Origin: Thiobacillus sp.
Lineage (GTDB): Bacteria; Pseudomonadota; Gammaproteobacteria; Burkholderiales; Thiobacillaceae
Assembly (NCBI GenBank): GCA_024709425.1
Contig: JANJWS010000059.1
Span: 1-50,866 of the forward strand
Length of the DNA stretch: 50,866 nt
Direction: 5' to 3'
A program made the translations under genes and the position numbers. Position 1 is the stretch's first letter; each line of letters begins with the position of its first letter. The notes beneath the pieces are model-generated. The model was given only the letters and a program-made list of their open reading frames with translations, searched no databases and was not told the origin of the DNA. Of the stretch, positions 30,135 to 38,614 are shown piece after piece.

Positions 30135-31405
30135 CGGTCGACGCTCTCGCGCATTCGCCACCGGTGGTGGACGCCCAAAAAGAAACGCCCCACGAAGGGC
30201 GGGGCGCACAAGGCAAGACACTGAATCAGCATCCTAGCACACAGGGAAATCGAAGCCGCGTGATGGATGACCCGTTTGGCAAGGAGCCGGACGCGATCTA
30301 TCCGTCGGCCAACTTCGCGCCGATCAGCCCGGACGAGATGACGCGGGCGAGGTTGACGCCGCGTGTCATCGTCCCGGACCTGCTGTATGCCGATGTGCGC
30401 ATCCGCAACGCTGCTGGCGGGACTGGCAAGACCACTATGGCGCTGTTCGAGGCTGCCACGGTCGCCATGGGGCGCCAACTATGGGGCCGCGACACCGGCG
30501 ACACCCGCCGGACCGTGATCATCACGAGGGAGGACAGCCGCGAAATCCTTGCGGCGAGGCTGCGGGAGGTCATGCGCGGCATGGGGTTGTCCGACGGCGA
30601 CATCGCCCACGTCCTCAACATGGTCAGGATCATCGACGTGAGCGGCGAGCGGTTCAGGCTGTCAACGGTTATCGACGACGTGGTGGAACCGCACCAGGCG
30701 AACATCGACTGGCTGACCGCACAACTTGAATCACTCAAGCCGGATTGGCTGATTTTTGACCCGCTGGTTTCCTTCGGCGTCGGAGAAGGCCGGGTAAACG
30801 ACGCCGAGCAAGGGCTGATTGAGGCCTTCCGCATCTTCCGCAACCGGCTCGATTGCTGCGTGGAGGGGATTCACCACACTGGTAAGGCCAACGCACGCGA
30901 CAAGACGCTCGATCAGTATTCCGGGCGCGGCGGCAGCGCTCTGGCGGACGGTGCCCGCATGGTAGTGGTGATGCAGCCACTCGAGGCCGGCGAATGGGAC
31001 AAGGCGACCGGATCCAGCCTCATGGAAGGGGAAAGCGGCATGGTCATGGCCCTGCCGAAGCTGAGCTACGCGAAGAAGCAGGACGAGGTCTACATCGCGC
31101 GCAACGGGTACCGCTTCGAGATGGTGCGGGCCAACAGGCGAACGCCAGAGCAGGCCGTGAAGGATGCAGCGGAGAGGGTGCACGGTTTCCTAGAGCACGA
31201 ATACCGCCAGGGCCGGAGGTACTGCAACCGCGACATTGAGAACATGACCGAGAAGATCGGGATGCCGCGGCAGAAGATTCGGGAAGCGCTGATCGAGCTC
31301 AAGAGCGCTGGACGCGCGATCTACCACGAGGTGAAGGGGAAACCAGGCTCGCACTGGCAGCCCGTGACCCTCGCCGAAGGTGACGGCGTCACCTGGGGCA
31401 AATGA
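30131..31405 (+). CDS. RepA-type AAA ATPase (hexameric helicase)
   Basis: A 424-residue P-loop ATPase of the RepA/RadA-like helicase type (AAA_25). Walker A is AAGGTGKTT (K100), Walker B is DWLIFDPLVSF, and a later GIHHTGKAN and GRGGSALADGARM are typical of RSF1010 RepA-like helicases. The C-terminal 90 residues look like a winged helix (NRDIENMTEKIGMPRQKIREAL). It probably unwinds the element during replication. Start at 30131 (ATGA overlap); an alternative start is the ATG at 30263, because the first 44 residues are low-complexity. Confidence 0.88.
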   Translation: MTVDALAHSPPVVDAQKETPHEGRGAQGKTLNQHPSTQGNRSRVMDDPFGKEPDAIYPSANFAPISPDEMTRARLTPRVIVPDLLYADVRIRNAAGGTGKTTMALFEAATVAMGRQLWGRDTGDTRRTVIITREDSREILAARLREVMRGMGLSDGDIAHVLNMVRIIDVSGERFRLSTVIDDVVEPHQANIDWLTAQLESLKPDWLIFDPLVSFGVGEGRVNDAEQGLIEAFRIFRNRLDCCVEGIHHTGKANARDKTLDQYSGRGGSALADGARMVVVMQPLEAGEWDKATGSSLMEGESGMVMALPKLSYAKKQDEVYIARNGYRFEMVRANRRTPEQAVKDAAERVHGFLEHEYRQGRRYCNRDIENMTEKIGMPRQKIREALIELKSAGRAIYHEVKGKPGSHWQPVTLAEGDGVTWGK

Positions 31406-31475
31406 GCGTGAAAACGGCCATTCGACCCTCGCCGTCAAAAGTGGCAAAAGTACCCTCGCCGCCCTATAGGAAAAC

Positions 31476-31508
31476 AAAACGGCGGCGACACTTGCCGCCC
31501 GTTTTTTT
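31476..31508 (+). terminator. Terminator at the end of the replication operon
   Basis: AACGGCGGC and GCCGCCCGTT form a stem with one bulged C, followed by seven T residues. It separates the replication genes from the structural genes. Confidence 0.75.
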
Positions 31509-31539
31509 CCTTCTTTCCTCGGGTATCGCCGCGACCATT

Positions 31540-31568
31540 CGGCGACACCCGGCGACACCGGCGACACC
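31540..31568 (+). repeat. Tandem CGGCGACACC repeats (possible iterons)
   Basis: Three copies of CGGCGACACC begin at 31540, 31550 and 31559, and a near copy lies at 31483. They lie about 130 bases after the RepA-type gene, a usual place for an origin. Whether they bind a replication protein is unknown. Confidence 0.5.
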
Positions 31569-31850
31569 CAAGCGGAAGTCTCAGGAGTGGGGGATGGCCC
31601 TCGCCATGAGAGAGGGTGGTGGAACGGAGCACCCGCACCCAATCCTGGCCGGGCAAAGCGGACGTGGCCTGCAGTTCATATCTGAGCACGTTGCGACGGC
31701 GTGCGGCTGCGTATCAAAGCCAGGCCCGGCGGGCAGTAGTAATGCTTCTCATGCGCGCATTACCATTCACCAACAATCATCAACGATTAGCCTGTGTGCC
31801 ACGGCCATCAATGGATTCGTAAGTTCTGACGTTCACAAACACCGTCAGGA

Positions 31851-32372
31851 ATGCCGACAAATCAACCCGATTACCGGGATGGCTGGCGCGCAATGACCCC
31901 CGAGCAAGCGACCGTCACCGCCGACATTCTCGACAAGCTCCTGACGATCCAACCCGAGCGAAGGGCCGCCGATCTCGTGTCCATCGAACGTAAGTCCACC
32001 GAACACATGACCGACGTGCTGGCGGTGATCGAGGAACTGCGCGCACTGTCGGCGAAGCCCTGCGCCTGGCGCTACGAGGCCGGCACGCTGTACGTATCGA
32101 ACCCCGGCGGACGCATCCACAATCTGAACCCGGTCTCTGGAATCGCCGGGGCGGCCGGTCGCGCCCTGTCAGCGCCAGGTGAGTGGGTTGAAGTCTCAAG
32201 AGAGGCCACCCGAAACGCGATGGATAAGCAGTGCCGTGCGCTGGCCAGGCGCCTCTCCGACATGAACCTGCACACGCTTGCCGAGGCCGTGCGATCCATC
32301 AGCCTCAAGACCGAGCGCGGCGTGGTCTTGTGCATCTATGACCCCGAAGAAATCCCGGTGCGCATCGGATGA
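31851..32372 (+). CDS. Element protein of unknown function
   Basis: A 173-residue protein with Thr/Glu-rich helices (MTPEQATVTADILDKLL), a central SAKPCAWRYEAGTLYVSN and the end VLCIYDPEEIPVRIG. No family recognised. The ribosome-binding site for ATG 31851 is poor, and ATG 31893 (MTPEQ) is a good alternative. It opens the morphogenesis part of the element and may not be structural. Confidence 0.55.
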   Translation: MPTNQPDYRDGWRAMTPEQATVTADILDKLLTIQPERRAADLVSIERKSTEHMTDVLAVIEELRALSAKPCAWRYEAGTLYVSNPGGRIHNLNPVSGIAGAAGRALSAPGEWVEVSREATRNAMDKQCRALARRLSDMNLHTLAEAVRSISLKTERGVVLCIYDPEEIPVRIG

Positions 32373-32458
32373 AGATTACCCCTACCTTTCCACTACCCCT
32401 GGCACACAACGGCAGCGCGGGGCGCGACCATGGCTGCAACTCAACACAGGAGGCGACC

Positions 32459-33106
32459 ATGGCCACCATCAAGGAAAAACTCGACAGTCTGCAGAAGCAG
32501 GAGGAAGCCAACCGCAAGGCATTGGAGATGCTGCGCCAGGAACTCGACGACACGGCCGACGCCGGCAAAGGCGACGAGCTGGTGGCCATCCAGTCCGAAA
32601 TCGGCGCACGTCAGGCGATGGCAGACAGCTACGCCCGCCGCCTGGCGAAGTTGCGGGGCGAGTTGAGCGACGAGGGCCGCGCTCAACAGAAAGCCGTCAA
32701 CTTGGATCGCGCCAAGCGCGTAGCTGTCGAGCTCGACGCCGCTGCAGCGCTCGCCGGCAAGGTCGACAAAGCGCTGGCGCAGTTGGTGTCCGTGCTTGAG
32801 GAAATGCACCAGCATGGCGAAGCCGCCCGCGAAGAAGCTGGTGAACTGCTGCGCCAGATTCCGACGCGCCAGCGTGATCGCTACTCTGCGATCATCCAGG
32901 GTGTTGCCCTGCGGGATTCACTGCTTGGCAGCTTGCTTGAGGGCGAGATGCTGCGCCTGGGCGTTTTCAGCAAGCTCGCGCCTAGCCCGTCCGTGCATCT
33001 CCGGCGCCATGACCTTGGCGCCGTGGGTGACGCCTTCGCCGCGCGCTCGAAGAAACTGCAGGCCGCAGTCGCCAGCCTGGCCGAGCAGGTCAATCAGGAG
33101 CTTTGA
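32459..33106 (+). CDS. Coiled-coil element protein
   Basis: A 215-residue highly charged, largely helical protein. Residues 1-120 have strong heptad-like Leu/Ala patterns (SLQKQEEANRKALEMLRQEL). This suggests a coiled coil. An AGGAGG seven bases upstream fixes the ATG at 32459. It ends 2 bases before the cement-like gene, so they are one operon. It could be an assembly or scaffold-type factor, but there is no diagnostic motif. Confidence 0.7.
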   Translation: MATIKEKLDSLQKQEEANRKALEMLRQELDDTADAGKGDELVAIQSEIGARQAMADSYARRLAKLRGELSDEGRAQQKAVNLDRAKRVAVELDAAAALAGKVDKALAQLVSVLEEMHQHGEAAREEAGELLRQIPTRQRDRYSAIIQGVALRDSLLGSLLEGEMLRLGVFSKLAPSPSVHLRRHDLGAVGDAFAARSKKLQAAVASLAEQVNQEL

Positions 33107-33108
33107 CC

Positions 33109-33573
33109 ATGTTCATGAGCGACTGGGAGCGGTTCTGCAAAGGGGGTGAGGCGTCGGGCGTGCTGCCGCTTGCAGTCGGCACGGCGATCGTCGGTGACCA
33201 GCTCGACATGAAGTACAACATGCCCGGCCCGGTGCACACCGCTGGATGGCTGGTCATCACGGCACACACGCAGATCGTCGCAGCTGGAAACGGCACGCTG
33301 ACCTTCGCGCTGGTGTCGGACTCGCAAACCCCCCTCGCCACCGATGGCTCGGCCACCGAGCATATCGAGTGCGACCCTGTGGCGACGAGCACCACGGCCA
33401 TTCCAGCAGGCACCTTGCTGTCCTGCGTGCGCATCCCGGATGGCGAGTACGAGCGATATGCCGGCCTGATGCTGACCACTGCCGGCGCCGCACTCACCGA
33501 GGGCGAGGTGAATGCCTTCCTGACCGACGAACCGAGTTACTGGCGGGCCTTGCCTGCCGTGACTGGGAGCTGA
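33109..33573 (+). CDS. Bbp16-like capsid cement protein
   Basis: A 154-residue beta-rich protein resembling the Bbp16 cement protein of Bordetella phage BPP-1 and its podovirus relatives. Supporting parts are a strand-rich middle (TLTFALVSDSQTPLATDG), IPAGTLLSCVRIPDGEYERYAGL, and the C-terminal EGEVNAFLTDEPSYWRALP. In phages this protein decorates the capsid next to the major capsid protein, but no capsid gene flanks it here. Start at 33109, eight bases after AGGAG. Confidence 0.6.
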   Translation: MFMSDWERFCKGGEASGVLPLAVGTAIVGDQLDMKYNMPGPVHTAGWLVITAHTQIVAAGNGTLTFALVSDSQTPLATDGSATEHIECDPVATSTTAIPAGTLLSCVRIPDGEYERYAGLMLTTAGAALTEGEVNAFLTDEPSYWRALPAVTGS

Positions 33574-33575
33574 CC

Positions 33576-34337
33576 ATGCTTGACGACGCAACGATGGCGG
33601 AACGCCTGTATGGCACGCCGAAACCCACGGCCCCGCAGCCACCAATCGACGAGGCCGCAGCGATGGCAGAGCGCCTGTACGGTGGGTCAAAGCCGGAAGT
33701 GAAGCCTCCCGAACTGGTCAACGATCCCGCCGCGCGCCTGTTTGGTGGGCCCGATACCGAGCCTGTCGCCAGTGAAGAGCGCGAGCCACGAACCGAGGAA
33801 GAACAGGCTGCGGCCCTGTTCGGCAAACCTGAAGCGCCCGAGGTGAAGATCGACATTCCTGCCGACATTCTCGCGGAGCGCAAGGCCGACAAGGAGCGCG
33901 TCCTATTCAGCCCGCAGGAAACGTTCAGGGAAGCGATCCCCGACACCCTCCTGGACGGCACCCCCGAAGCCGGCAACATGCCTGAGCCCATGCGCAGGGC
34001 TGCCGTTGCTGAGGTCCGCGAGATGGTTGCCGACATGGGCATGAGTGCGGATGACGTGAAAACCCTGCGCGACCTTGGCAGCATCTTCGACGTCGCCCCG
34101 AGCCAGGAGCAGGTTATCGCGTGGCGCGAGGAGAGCGTCGACCTATTGAATCGCACCTATGGCAACCAAGCGACCCAAGCCCTGCGGGATGCCCAGGCAT
34201 TCATTGCCCAAGACCCGCGCCGCGTGAAGATGTTCGAAGTAAACAATCGTGGCGACCATCCCAAGGTAGTCGAGATGTGTGCTCGGCTTGGGAGGAAGGC
34301 GCGACTGGCCGGAAAGCTGAAGAATGGCAAGCGCTGA
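33576..34337 (+). CDS. Scaffold-like acidic protein with N-terminal repeats
   Basis: A 253-residue acidic protein. The N-terminus has four degenerate repeats of the form AERLYGTPKP (also AERLYGGSKP, AARLFGGPDT, AALFGKPEAP). The C-terminus has YGNQATQALRDAQAFIAQD and NNRGDHPKVVEMCARLGR. This resembles the conserved end of several podovirus scaffold proteins. The repeats are Pro-rich and could be flexible linkers. A capsid scaffold role is inferred, not shown. It overlaps the next gene by 14 bases. Confidence 0.5.
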   Translation: MLDDATMAERLYGTPKPTAPQPPIDEAAAMAERLYGGSKPEVKPPELVNDPAARLFGGPDTEPVASEEREPRTEEEQAAALFGKPEAPEVKIDIPADILAERKADKERVLFSPQETFREAIPDTLLDGTPEAGNMPEPMRRAAVAEVREMVADMGMSADDVKTLRDLGSIFDVAPSQEQVIAWREESVDLLNRTYGNQATQALRDAQAFIAQDPRRVKMFEVNNRGDHPKVVEMCARLGRKARLAGKLKNGKR

Positions 34338-34773
34338 CCTTCAGCAAGACCTCAACCTGACCATTGCCCACGTCGTTGGCCAGGGCGTTGTCGCCCTCTC
34401 GGCGGGATGTGAAATCCATTTGGCTGTGCATCGTCACCCTAGCGGCAAGTTTTTCGAGGGGGGCTGTTGGGTGTGCCACAAAGCAGGCGATCTTCCTGGT
34501 CCGCTACGACGCTCGCTTGGCTTGGCTGGGTGTGTGTCTTCGATGGCTTTCCTGCGCGGCTCGCCTGAAGAAATTGAAGCCATCGAGGTGTTCGACAAGT
34601 TGCGGTTTGGCGAGATAACCCTGTCGGCTGCCGATGCAGCCATGTCCGATGGGTTCACCCTGGCCGATGTGTCCTTCGCTCTCGACGTGCTGCGCGACAG
34701 TTGGGCAATCGTCGAACGCGAGGTCGGGTACATGGCCCCCAGGATCATGCAAGACGTTAACCGCTTTCACTAA
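34324..34773 (+). CDS. Element protein of unknown function
   Basis: A 149-residue protein starting inside the preceding gene. It has a Cys-Trp-Val-Cys segment (GGCWVCHKAGD), a possible metal-binding site, and an acidic helical second half (EEIEAIEVFDKLRFGEITL). No recognised family. Its position between the scaffold-like and ejection-protein genes suggests a role in particle assembly. Confidence 0.65.
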   Translation: MASADLQQDLNLTIAHVVGQGVVALSAGCEIHLAVHRHPSGKFFEGGCWVCHKAGDLPGPLRRSLGLAGCVSSMAFLRGSPEEIEAIEVFDKLRFGEITLSAADAAMSDGFTLADVSFALDVLRDSWAIVEREVGYMAPRIMQDVNRFH

Positions 34774-34785
34774 GGAGCAAAGCCC

Positions 34786-35388
34786 ATGTCGTTCGCAATT
34801 TCCTCTGTCGCGCTGTCAACGGTCGGCATGTTCACAAGCGCCATCGGCGCGCGCCAGGCCGCGAAGTCGAACCAGCTCAACCTTGAAGGCCAGGCGATCA
34901 TCGCCGATGCCAATTCGAGGATGGCGCTGGCCGCGGGTCAGGCCGCGGCTGGAGCGGCATCAGCTGCGGCCGGGGTGGCGGCTTCCAACGCCAAGGCCAA
35001 GGCCGAGGATGATGTCGTCAAGCTGATGAAGAAGGGCGCCCAGGTCAAGGGCGCCCAGCGGGCCAGCATGGCGGCGCGCGGCCTCGACTTGTCCGAGGGC
35101 ACGCCGGTCGAGATGCAGGCCAGCGCCGACACCGTGATGTGGGACGAGATCGACTCGGTGCGCGCCGACGCCGCGCGCTCGGCGTGGGGCTACTCGGCGC
35201 AGGGTTCGGCGCAGGCCGCTTCGATCATGGCCGGTGCGCAAGCGCAGGCGTTCAACTACAGCATGGAAGCCGGCGCCGCGCGCGGAACCGCCGGAAGCAT
35301 CAGCCCGAACGCCGCGTTCGGCACCTCGCTGCTGGCCGGCGCTACCCAGGTCGCCGGCAAGTGGTACGCGCTTTACAACACAAAGTGA
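34786..35388 (+). CDS. T7 gp14-like internal virion protein
   Basis: A 200-residue Ala-rich helical protein. It resembles the gp14-type core or ejection proteins of short-tailed phages: MKKGAQVKGAQRASMAARGLDLSEGTPVEMQASADTV, and the later SVRADAARSAWGYSAQG with a helical tail. Such proteins sit in the capsid and help eject DNA through the cell envelope. AAGGAG eight bases before the ATG fixes the start. Its presence argues for podovirus ancestry of the element. Confidence 0.7.
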   Translation: MSFAISSVALSTVGMFTSAIGARQAAKSNQLNLEGQAIIADANSRMALAAGQAAAGAASAAAGVAASNAKAKAEDDVVKLMKKGAQVKGAQRASMAARGLDLSEGTPVEMQASADTVMWDEIDSVRADAARSAWGYSAQGSAQAASIMAGAQAQAFNYSMEAGAARGTAGSISPNAAFGTSLLAGATQVAGKWYALYNTK

Positions 35389-35403
35389 TAAGGGTTGGCG
35401 ACA

Positions 35404-35619
35404 GTGGCGCAACTCCAAACTGTGAGGGGATTGGACGGATGGTCTGTCGAGATGACTGTCGCTACGGCTGAGGAAGTTGCGGAGCGGTTATCCGTACAGG
35501 AGGGGCGGGCGGTCTCCGTTGAGGAAGTCCGCCGCATCGAGGCGTGTGCCATGCGGAAGGTACGCAAGATGCTGTCCTCGATGGGCCTGACATCGGCGAA
35601 TCTTCTGCCGGAGGACTAG
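35404..35619 (+). CDS. Small sigma-region-4-like DNA-binding protein
   Basis: A 71-residue protein (GTG start at 35404, AAGGG nine bases upstream; a TTG at 35395 is possible). The C-terminal half, AEEVAERLSVQEGRAVSVEEVRRIEACAMRKVRKM, closely resembles sigma-70 region 4.2, whose usual form is RIRQIEAKALRKLR. It may redirect host or helper polymerase or regulate packaging genes. Confidence 0.6.
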   Translation: MAQLQTVRGLDGWSVEMTVATAEEVAERLSVQEGRAVSVEEVRRIEACAMRKVRKMLSSMGLTSANLLPED

Positions 35620-35621
35620 GA

Positions 35622-35882
35622 ATGATCACGACGATAGAGATTCTGTTTCAAAACGCCATCGGCAAGCTTGTCGGCATGTCGAACGTGAAAGCGCGGCACG
35701 GCGATGATGTCGTAGCCAAAGCGCGCGAGATGTATGCATCTGGCCTGGGGTATCGCTCTATCGGCAAGGCGCTTGGCGTTCCTCGCTCCACTGTGCAGTC
35801 GTGGGTCGGGAAAAGCGGCACCAAGAGCCGGCATGTGGCGCCCGTTCGCATCAAAGTCCGTACCCGAGTGGAGAGGGCATGA
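35622..35882 (+). CDS. Helix-turn-helix small protein
   Basis: An 86-residue protein with a homeodomain-like helix-turn-helix (ASGLGYRSIGKALGVPRSTVQSWVGK). The basic C-terminus (RIKVRTRVER) suits DNA binding. ACTAGGA precedes the ATG. It overlaps the next gene by ATGA, so it may be part of the terminase module, as some small terminase genes are preceded by such proteins. Confidence 0.7.
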   Translation: MITTIEILFQNAIGKLVGMSNVKARHGDDVVAKAREMYASGLGYRSIGKALGVPRSTVQSWVGKSGTKSRHVAPVRIKVRTRVERA

Positions 35883-36358
35883 CGGAAGTTGCGCAGGTAG
35901 AGCGAGACGAGGAAGGGAAGCTTCTCCCTGGTCATGGCCTGAAGTCGCCGGGCCGGCCGCGTGGCAAGAGCCCGTCTGAGCAGGTGCGAGAGCTTATCGA
36001 GCCGCACAAGGAAGCCATCATCGCCAAGGCTGTCCAGCTTGCCACGATGGGCGACCCGACCAGCATCAAGGTGTGCCTGGAGCGACTGGCGCCAGCGCCT
36101 CGACCGGAAGCCGAGAAGGTGGTCGTGCCGGGCTTGAAGGAGGCCAAGACGCTGCAGGACAAGGCGACCGCGATCCTTGCGGCGGTGGCGGACGGACAAA
36201 TCAGCGCCGAGGCGGGCGACAAGCTGCTGCGGATGCTCGACACCTACGCGAAGGCGGTGGTGGTCGACGAGCACGAGCGCCGGCTGCGCGCGCTCGAGGG
36301 TAAGCCGCCGCTCGACGGCAGCGCAGGGCTTCTGCAACACGAGGGCAAACCGGAATGA
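35879..36358 (+). CDS. terS: Probable terminase small subunit
   Basis: A 159-residue protein directly before the large terminase, in the TerS position and with an ATGA overlap. The N-terminus has a Gly-Arg-Pro-Arg-Gly motif (SPGRPRGKSPSEQVREL), a common start of phage DNA-binding TerS-like proteins. The rest is helical (AAVADGQISAEAGDKLLRML). TerS selects DNA for packaging. The call rests mainly on position. Confidence 0.6.
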   Translation: MTEVAQVERDEEGKLLPGHGLKSPGRPRGKSPSEQVRELIEPHKEAIIAKAVQLATMGDPTSIKVCLERLAPAPRPEAEKVVVPGLKEAKTLQDKATAILAAVADGQISAEAGDKLLRMLDTYAKAVVVDEHERRLRALEGKPPLDGSAGLLQHEGKPE

Positions 36359-38136
36359 CCGCCATCAACATTGCTCGCCGGCTGGAGAAGATCGAGGCCG
36401 CGCAGTCTGCCGCCCATGACATTCGGGCGGAAATCCTAGCGGCCATGCGCAACCCGCCGAAGCCGTCTCACACCAGGGAGGAATTGCAGGCGCTTGCCGG
36501 GACACCCGGCGACGTTGGGCGCATCGCCCGCGGGTGGCTGCGCATCGGGTTCGTCGCCGAGCGATCGACCCGCCGGAAGATCGAGCCCGCCACCGTCCTG
36601 CAGCGCATGGCTGGGTACTTCTACGACAAGCCGCTGGCCTTCGTGCTGTTCGCCTACGAGTGGGACCATGATCGTTCGCTGCATGTGGTGAAGTTGCCCG
36701 AGGAATACCGGGTGACCTATGAGACCGAGCATGGGCCTGACGCATGGGCCTGTGAGTTGCTGGAAGAAGTTGGGCGCCAGGTGCGCGAGCGCGATTTCGA
36801 TGGGAGTACCGCGGTCGATGCGATTCGAAGCGCGATCAGCAGCGGCCACGGCATCGGCAAGAGTGCGATCACCGCTTGGCTGGTCAACTGGATCATGAGC
36901 ACGCGCCCCAATGCCAGGGGGGTGGTGACGGCCAACACAGCGCCGCAGCTTGAATCGAAGACCTGGGCAGAAATCGGCAAGTGGACCAAGCGCTGCATCT
37001 TCGGCGAGTGGTTCGACGTGACGACAGGCAAGGGCGCAATGCGCATGACCATGGCCGAGCATCCTGAGTCCTGGCGCTGCGATGCGCAGACATGCCGCGA
37101 GGAAAACAGCGAGTCCTTCGCCGGTCTGCACGCGGCTGATTCGACGCCGTTCTACATCTTCGACGAGGCGAGCGCGATCCCGGCCAAGATTTGGGAAGTT
37201 GCCGAGGGCGGCATGACGGACGGGGCGCCGATGTGGTTCGCCTTCGGCAACCCGACCCGTACCGGCACCAAGTTTTTCGAGTGCTTCAACGGCCAGCGGC
37301 ACCGCTGGAACACCCGGCAGATCGACAGCCGTACCTGCCAGATCACCAACAAGAAGCAGATCGAGGAATGGGTGGCCGACTACGGCATCGGCTCGGACTT
37401 CGTGAAGGTGCGCGTGCTCGGCGAGTTCCCGAGCGCATCCAGCCTGCAGTTCATCTCGCGCGATGTGGTCAACGACGCCCAGGTGCGGGAAGTGTCCACA
37501 GACCGCCACGAGGCTTTCGTCGTCGGCGTCGACCCTGCGCGCTTCGGCGACGACAGCAGCGTGATATGGACCCGCTGCGGGCGTGACGCGCGTTCGTGGG
37601 CGCCGATCCGTCTGAAGGGCGCGGACACCATGACCCTGGCCGCGCGGGTGGTCGAGCACGTCAACGCGCTGCGCATGGCCGGCAATCGCGTCATCGTCAA
37701 CGTCGACGGTGGCGGCGTGGGCGGTGGCGTCATCGACCGGCTGCGCTCGATCGGCTTCGACGTGAACGAAGTCCAGTTCGGCGGCCGGGCAATGGACCCG
37801 CGCAAGTGGGCGAACCGGCGCGCTGAGATTTGGGGTTTGATGCGTGAATGGCTGGCCCGGGGGGCGATCCCGAAGGACGAACTGCTGGCGACCGACCTCA
37901 CCAGCGTCGAGTACGGCTACAACGCCGCTGACGCCATCCTGCTGGAGAAGAAGGAGAGCATGAAGGCCCGCGGCCTCGCTTCGCCTGACTCAGCCGATGC
38001 CCTGGCCATCACCTTCGCAGTGCCGGTGCCGGTGGGGCTGGACATCGGGGAGCCGAGCAGACAGCGGCCACGCGAATACGACCCCTTCGACGTGCTGAAC
38101 CGTGGGCACGATCCGATGTCGCTCGGCGCGCGGTGA
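36355..38136 (+). CDS. terL: Terminase large subunit
   Basis: A 593-residue ATPase-nuclease that packages DNA into capsids. Walker A is SGHGIGKSA (K169), and Walker B/DE is FDEASAIP (D270, E271). The C-terminal nuclease domain shows VGVDPARFGDDSSV and the late SPDSADALAITF. All core motifs are present, so it looks functional. In phages a portal gene normally follows, but here two small genes, a DUF2335 gene and the attachment site follow instead. Confidence 0.93.
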   Translation: MTAINIARRLEKIEAAQSAAHDIRAEILAAMRNPPKPSHTREELQALAGTPGDVGRIARGWLRIGFVAERSTRRKIEPATVLQRMAGYFYDKPLAFVLFAYEWDHDRSLHVVKLPEEYRVTYETEHGPDAWACELLEEVGRQVRERDFDGSTAVDAIRSAISSGHGIGKSAITAWLVNWIMSTRPNARGVVTANTAPQLESKTWAEIGKWTKRCIFGEWFDVTTGKGAMRMTMAEHPESWRCDAQTCREENSESFAGLHAADSTPFYIFDEASAIPAKIWEVAEGGMTDGAPMWFAFGNPTRTGTKFFECFNGQRHRWNTRQIDSRTCQITNKKQIEEWVADYGIGSDFVKVRVLGEFPSASSLQFISRDVVNDAQVREVSTDRHEAFVVGVDPARFGDDSSVIWTRCGRDARSWAPIRLKGADTMTLAARVVEHVNALRMAGNRVIVNVDGGGVGGGVIDRLRSIGFDVNEVQFGGRAMDPRKWANRRAEIWGLMREWLARGAIPKDELLATDLTSVEYGYNAADAILLEKKESMKARGLASPDSADALAITFAVPVPVGLDIGEPSRQRPREYDPFDVLNRGHDPMSLGAR

Positions 38137-38381
38137 TGCTGCCCAACCGGCTACAGACCCCGCTCACTGCCGAGGAACGGCTGGCCGAGCAATACCACGA
38201 CCATCCGGCGCGATTGATGGACCTGGCAGCGGCAACTGGAAACCGGACGCTCTACTGGATCGCGAGAGATTTACTGCGCAAGGAAGGGAAAACCGCCCTG
38301 CGCAGTCGCGCTGGCACGTTTAGCCTGAAAATGGCGCCCGGTATCGTAGCCGAGGAAATTCAGCTACCATTCATTACATGA
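38136..38381 (+). CDS. Small element protein of unknown function
   Basis: An 81-residue protein starting in the TGATG overlap with terL. It has a helical N-terminus (LTAEERLAEQYHDHPARLMDLAAATGNRTLYWIARDLL) and no recognised domain. Part of the terminal cargo block between the terminase and attR. Confidence 0.6.
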   Translation: MLPNRLQTPLTAEERLAEQYHDHPARLMDLAAATGNRTLYWIARDLLRKEGKTALRSRAGTFSLKMAPGIVAEEIQLPFIT

Positions 38382-38614
38382 TTCTGCTCGATTTCAATTC
38401 CAAACCGCGCGCTGCGTTCGCCCAAGGCTTTCTGAAAGGCTTGGGCGCGCCTGTCGTGCTGTTTGGGAAATTCGCGGCTCCGCAGCTTCCGGTTGTGCAC
38501 CAGGTCGTCCCTCCTGGGCAACTCTCGTCGATAGCCGGTGACTGGTCGAATATCGGAAACGACATTCGTAACGCTACGTCCCGCTATGGCAAAGAAGTCT
38601 CCGCAACCAAGTAA
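38378..38614 (+). CDS. Small element protein of unknown function
   Basis: A 78-residue protein starting in an ATGA overlap with the previous gene. It begins MILLDFNSKPRAAFAQGFLK and has a Gly/Ala/Pro middle. No family recognised. It overlaps the DUF2335 gene by 29 bases, so the three cargo genes are coupled. Confidence 0.6.
   Translation: MILLDFNSKPRAAFAQGFLKGLGAPVVLFGKFAAPQLPVVHQVVPPGQLSSIAGDWSNIGNDIRNATSRYGKEVSATK

Larger units (their letters stand above)
31406..31850. other. Noncoding control region of the element
   Basis: A gap of about 445 bases between the replication and morphogenesis genes. An open frame runs through it from 31402, but its composition is low-complexity, it crosses a terminator, and it has no recognisable domain, so I do not call it a gene. 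The region holds the terminator at 31476 and four CGGCGACAC repeats. A small hairpin (CTGACG at 31826, CGTCAG at 31843) lies just upstream of the next gene. It could be an origin or a packaging site. Confidence 0.45.

Noticed and set aside
31402-31896. A 164-codon open frame starting in the repA stop
   Set aside because: It crosses a clear terminator and short direct repeats, is low in recognisable structure, and has no domain; treated as noncoding.
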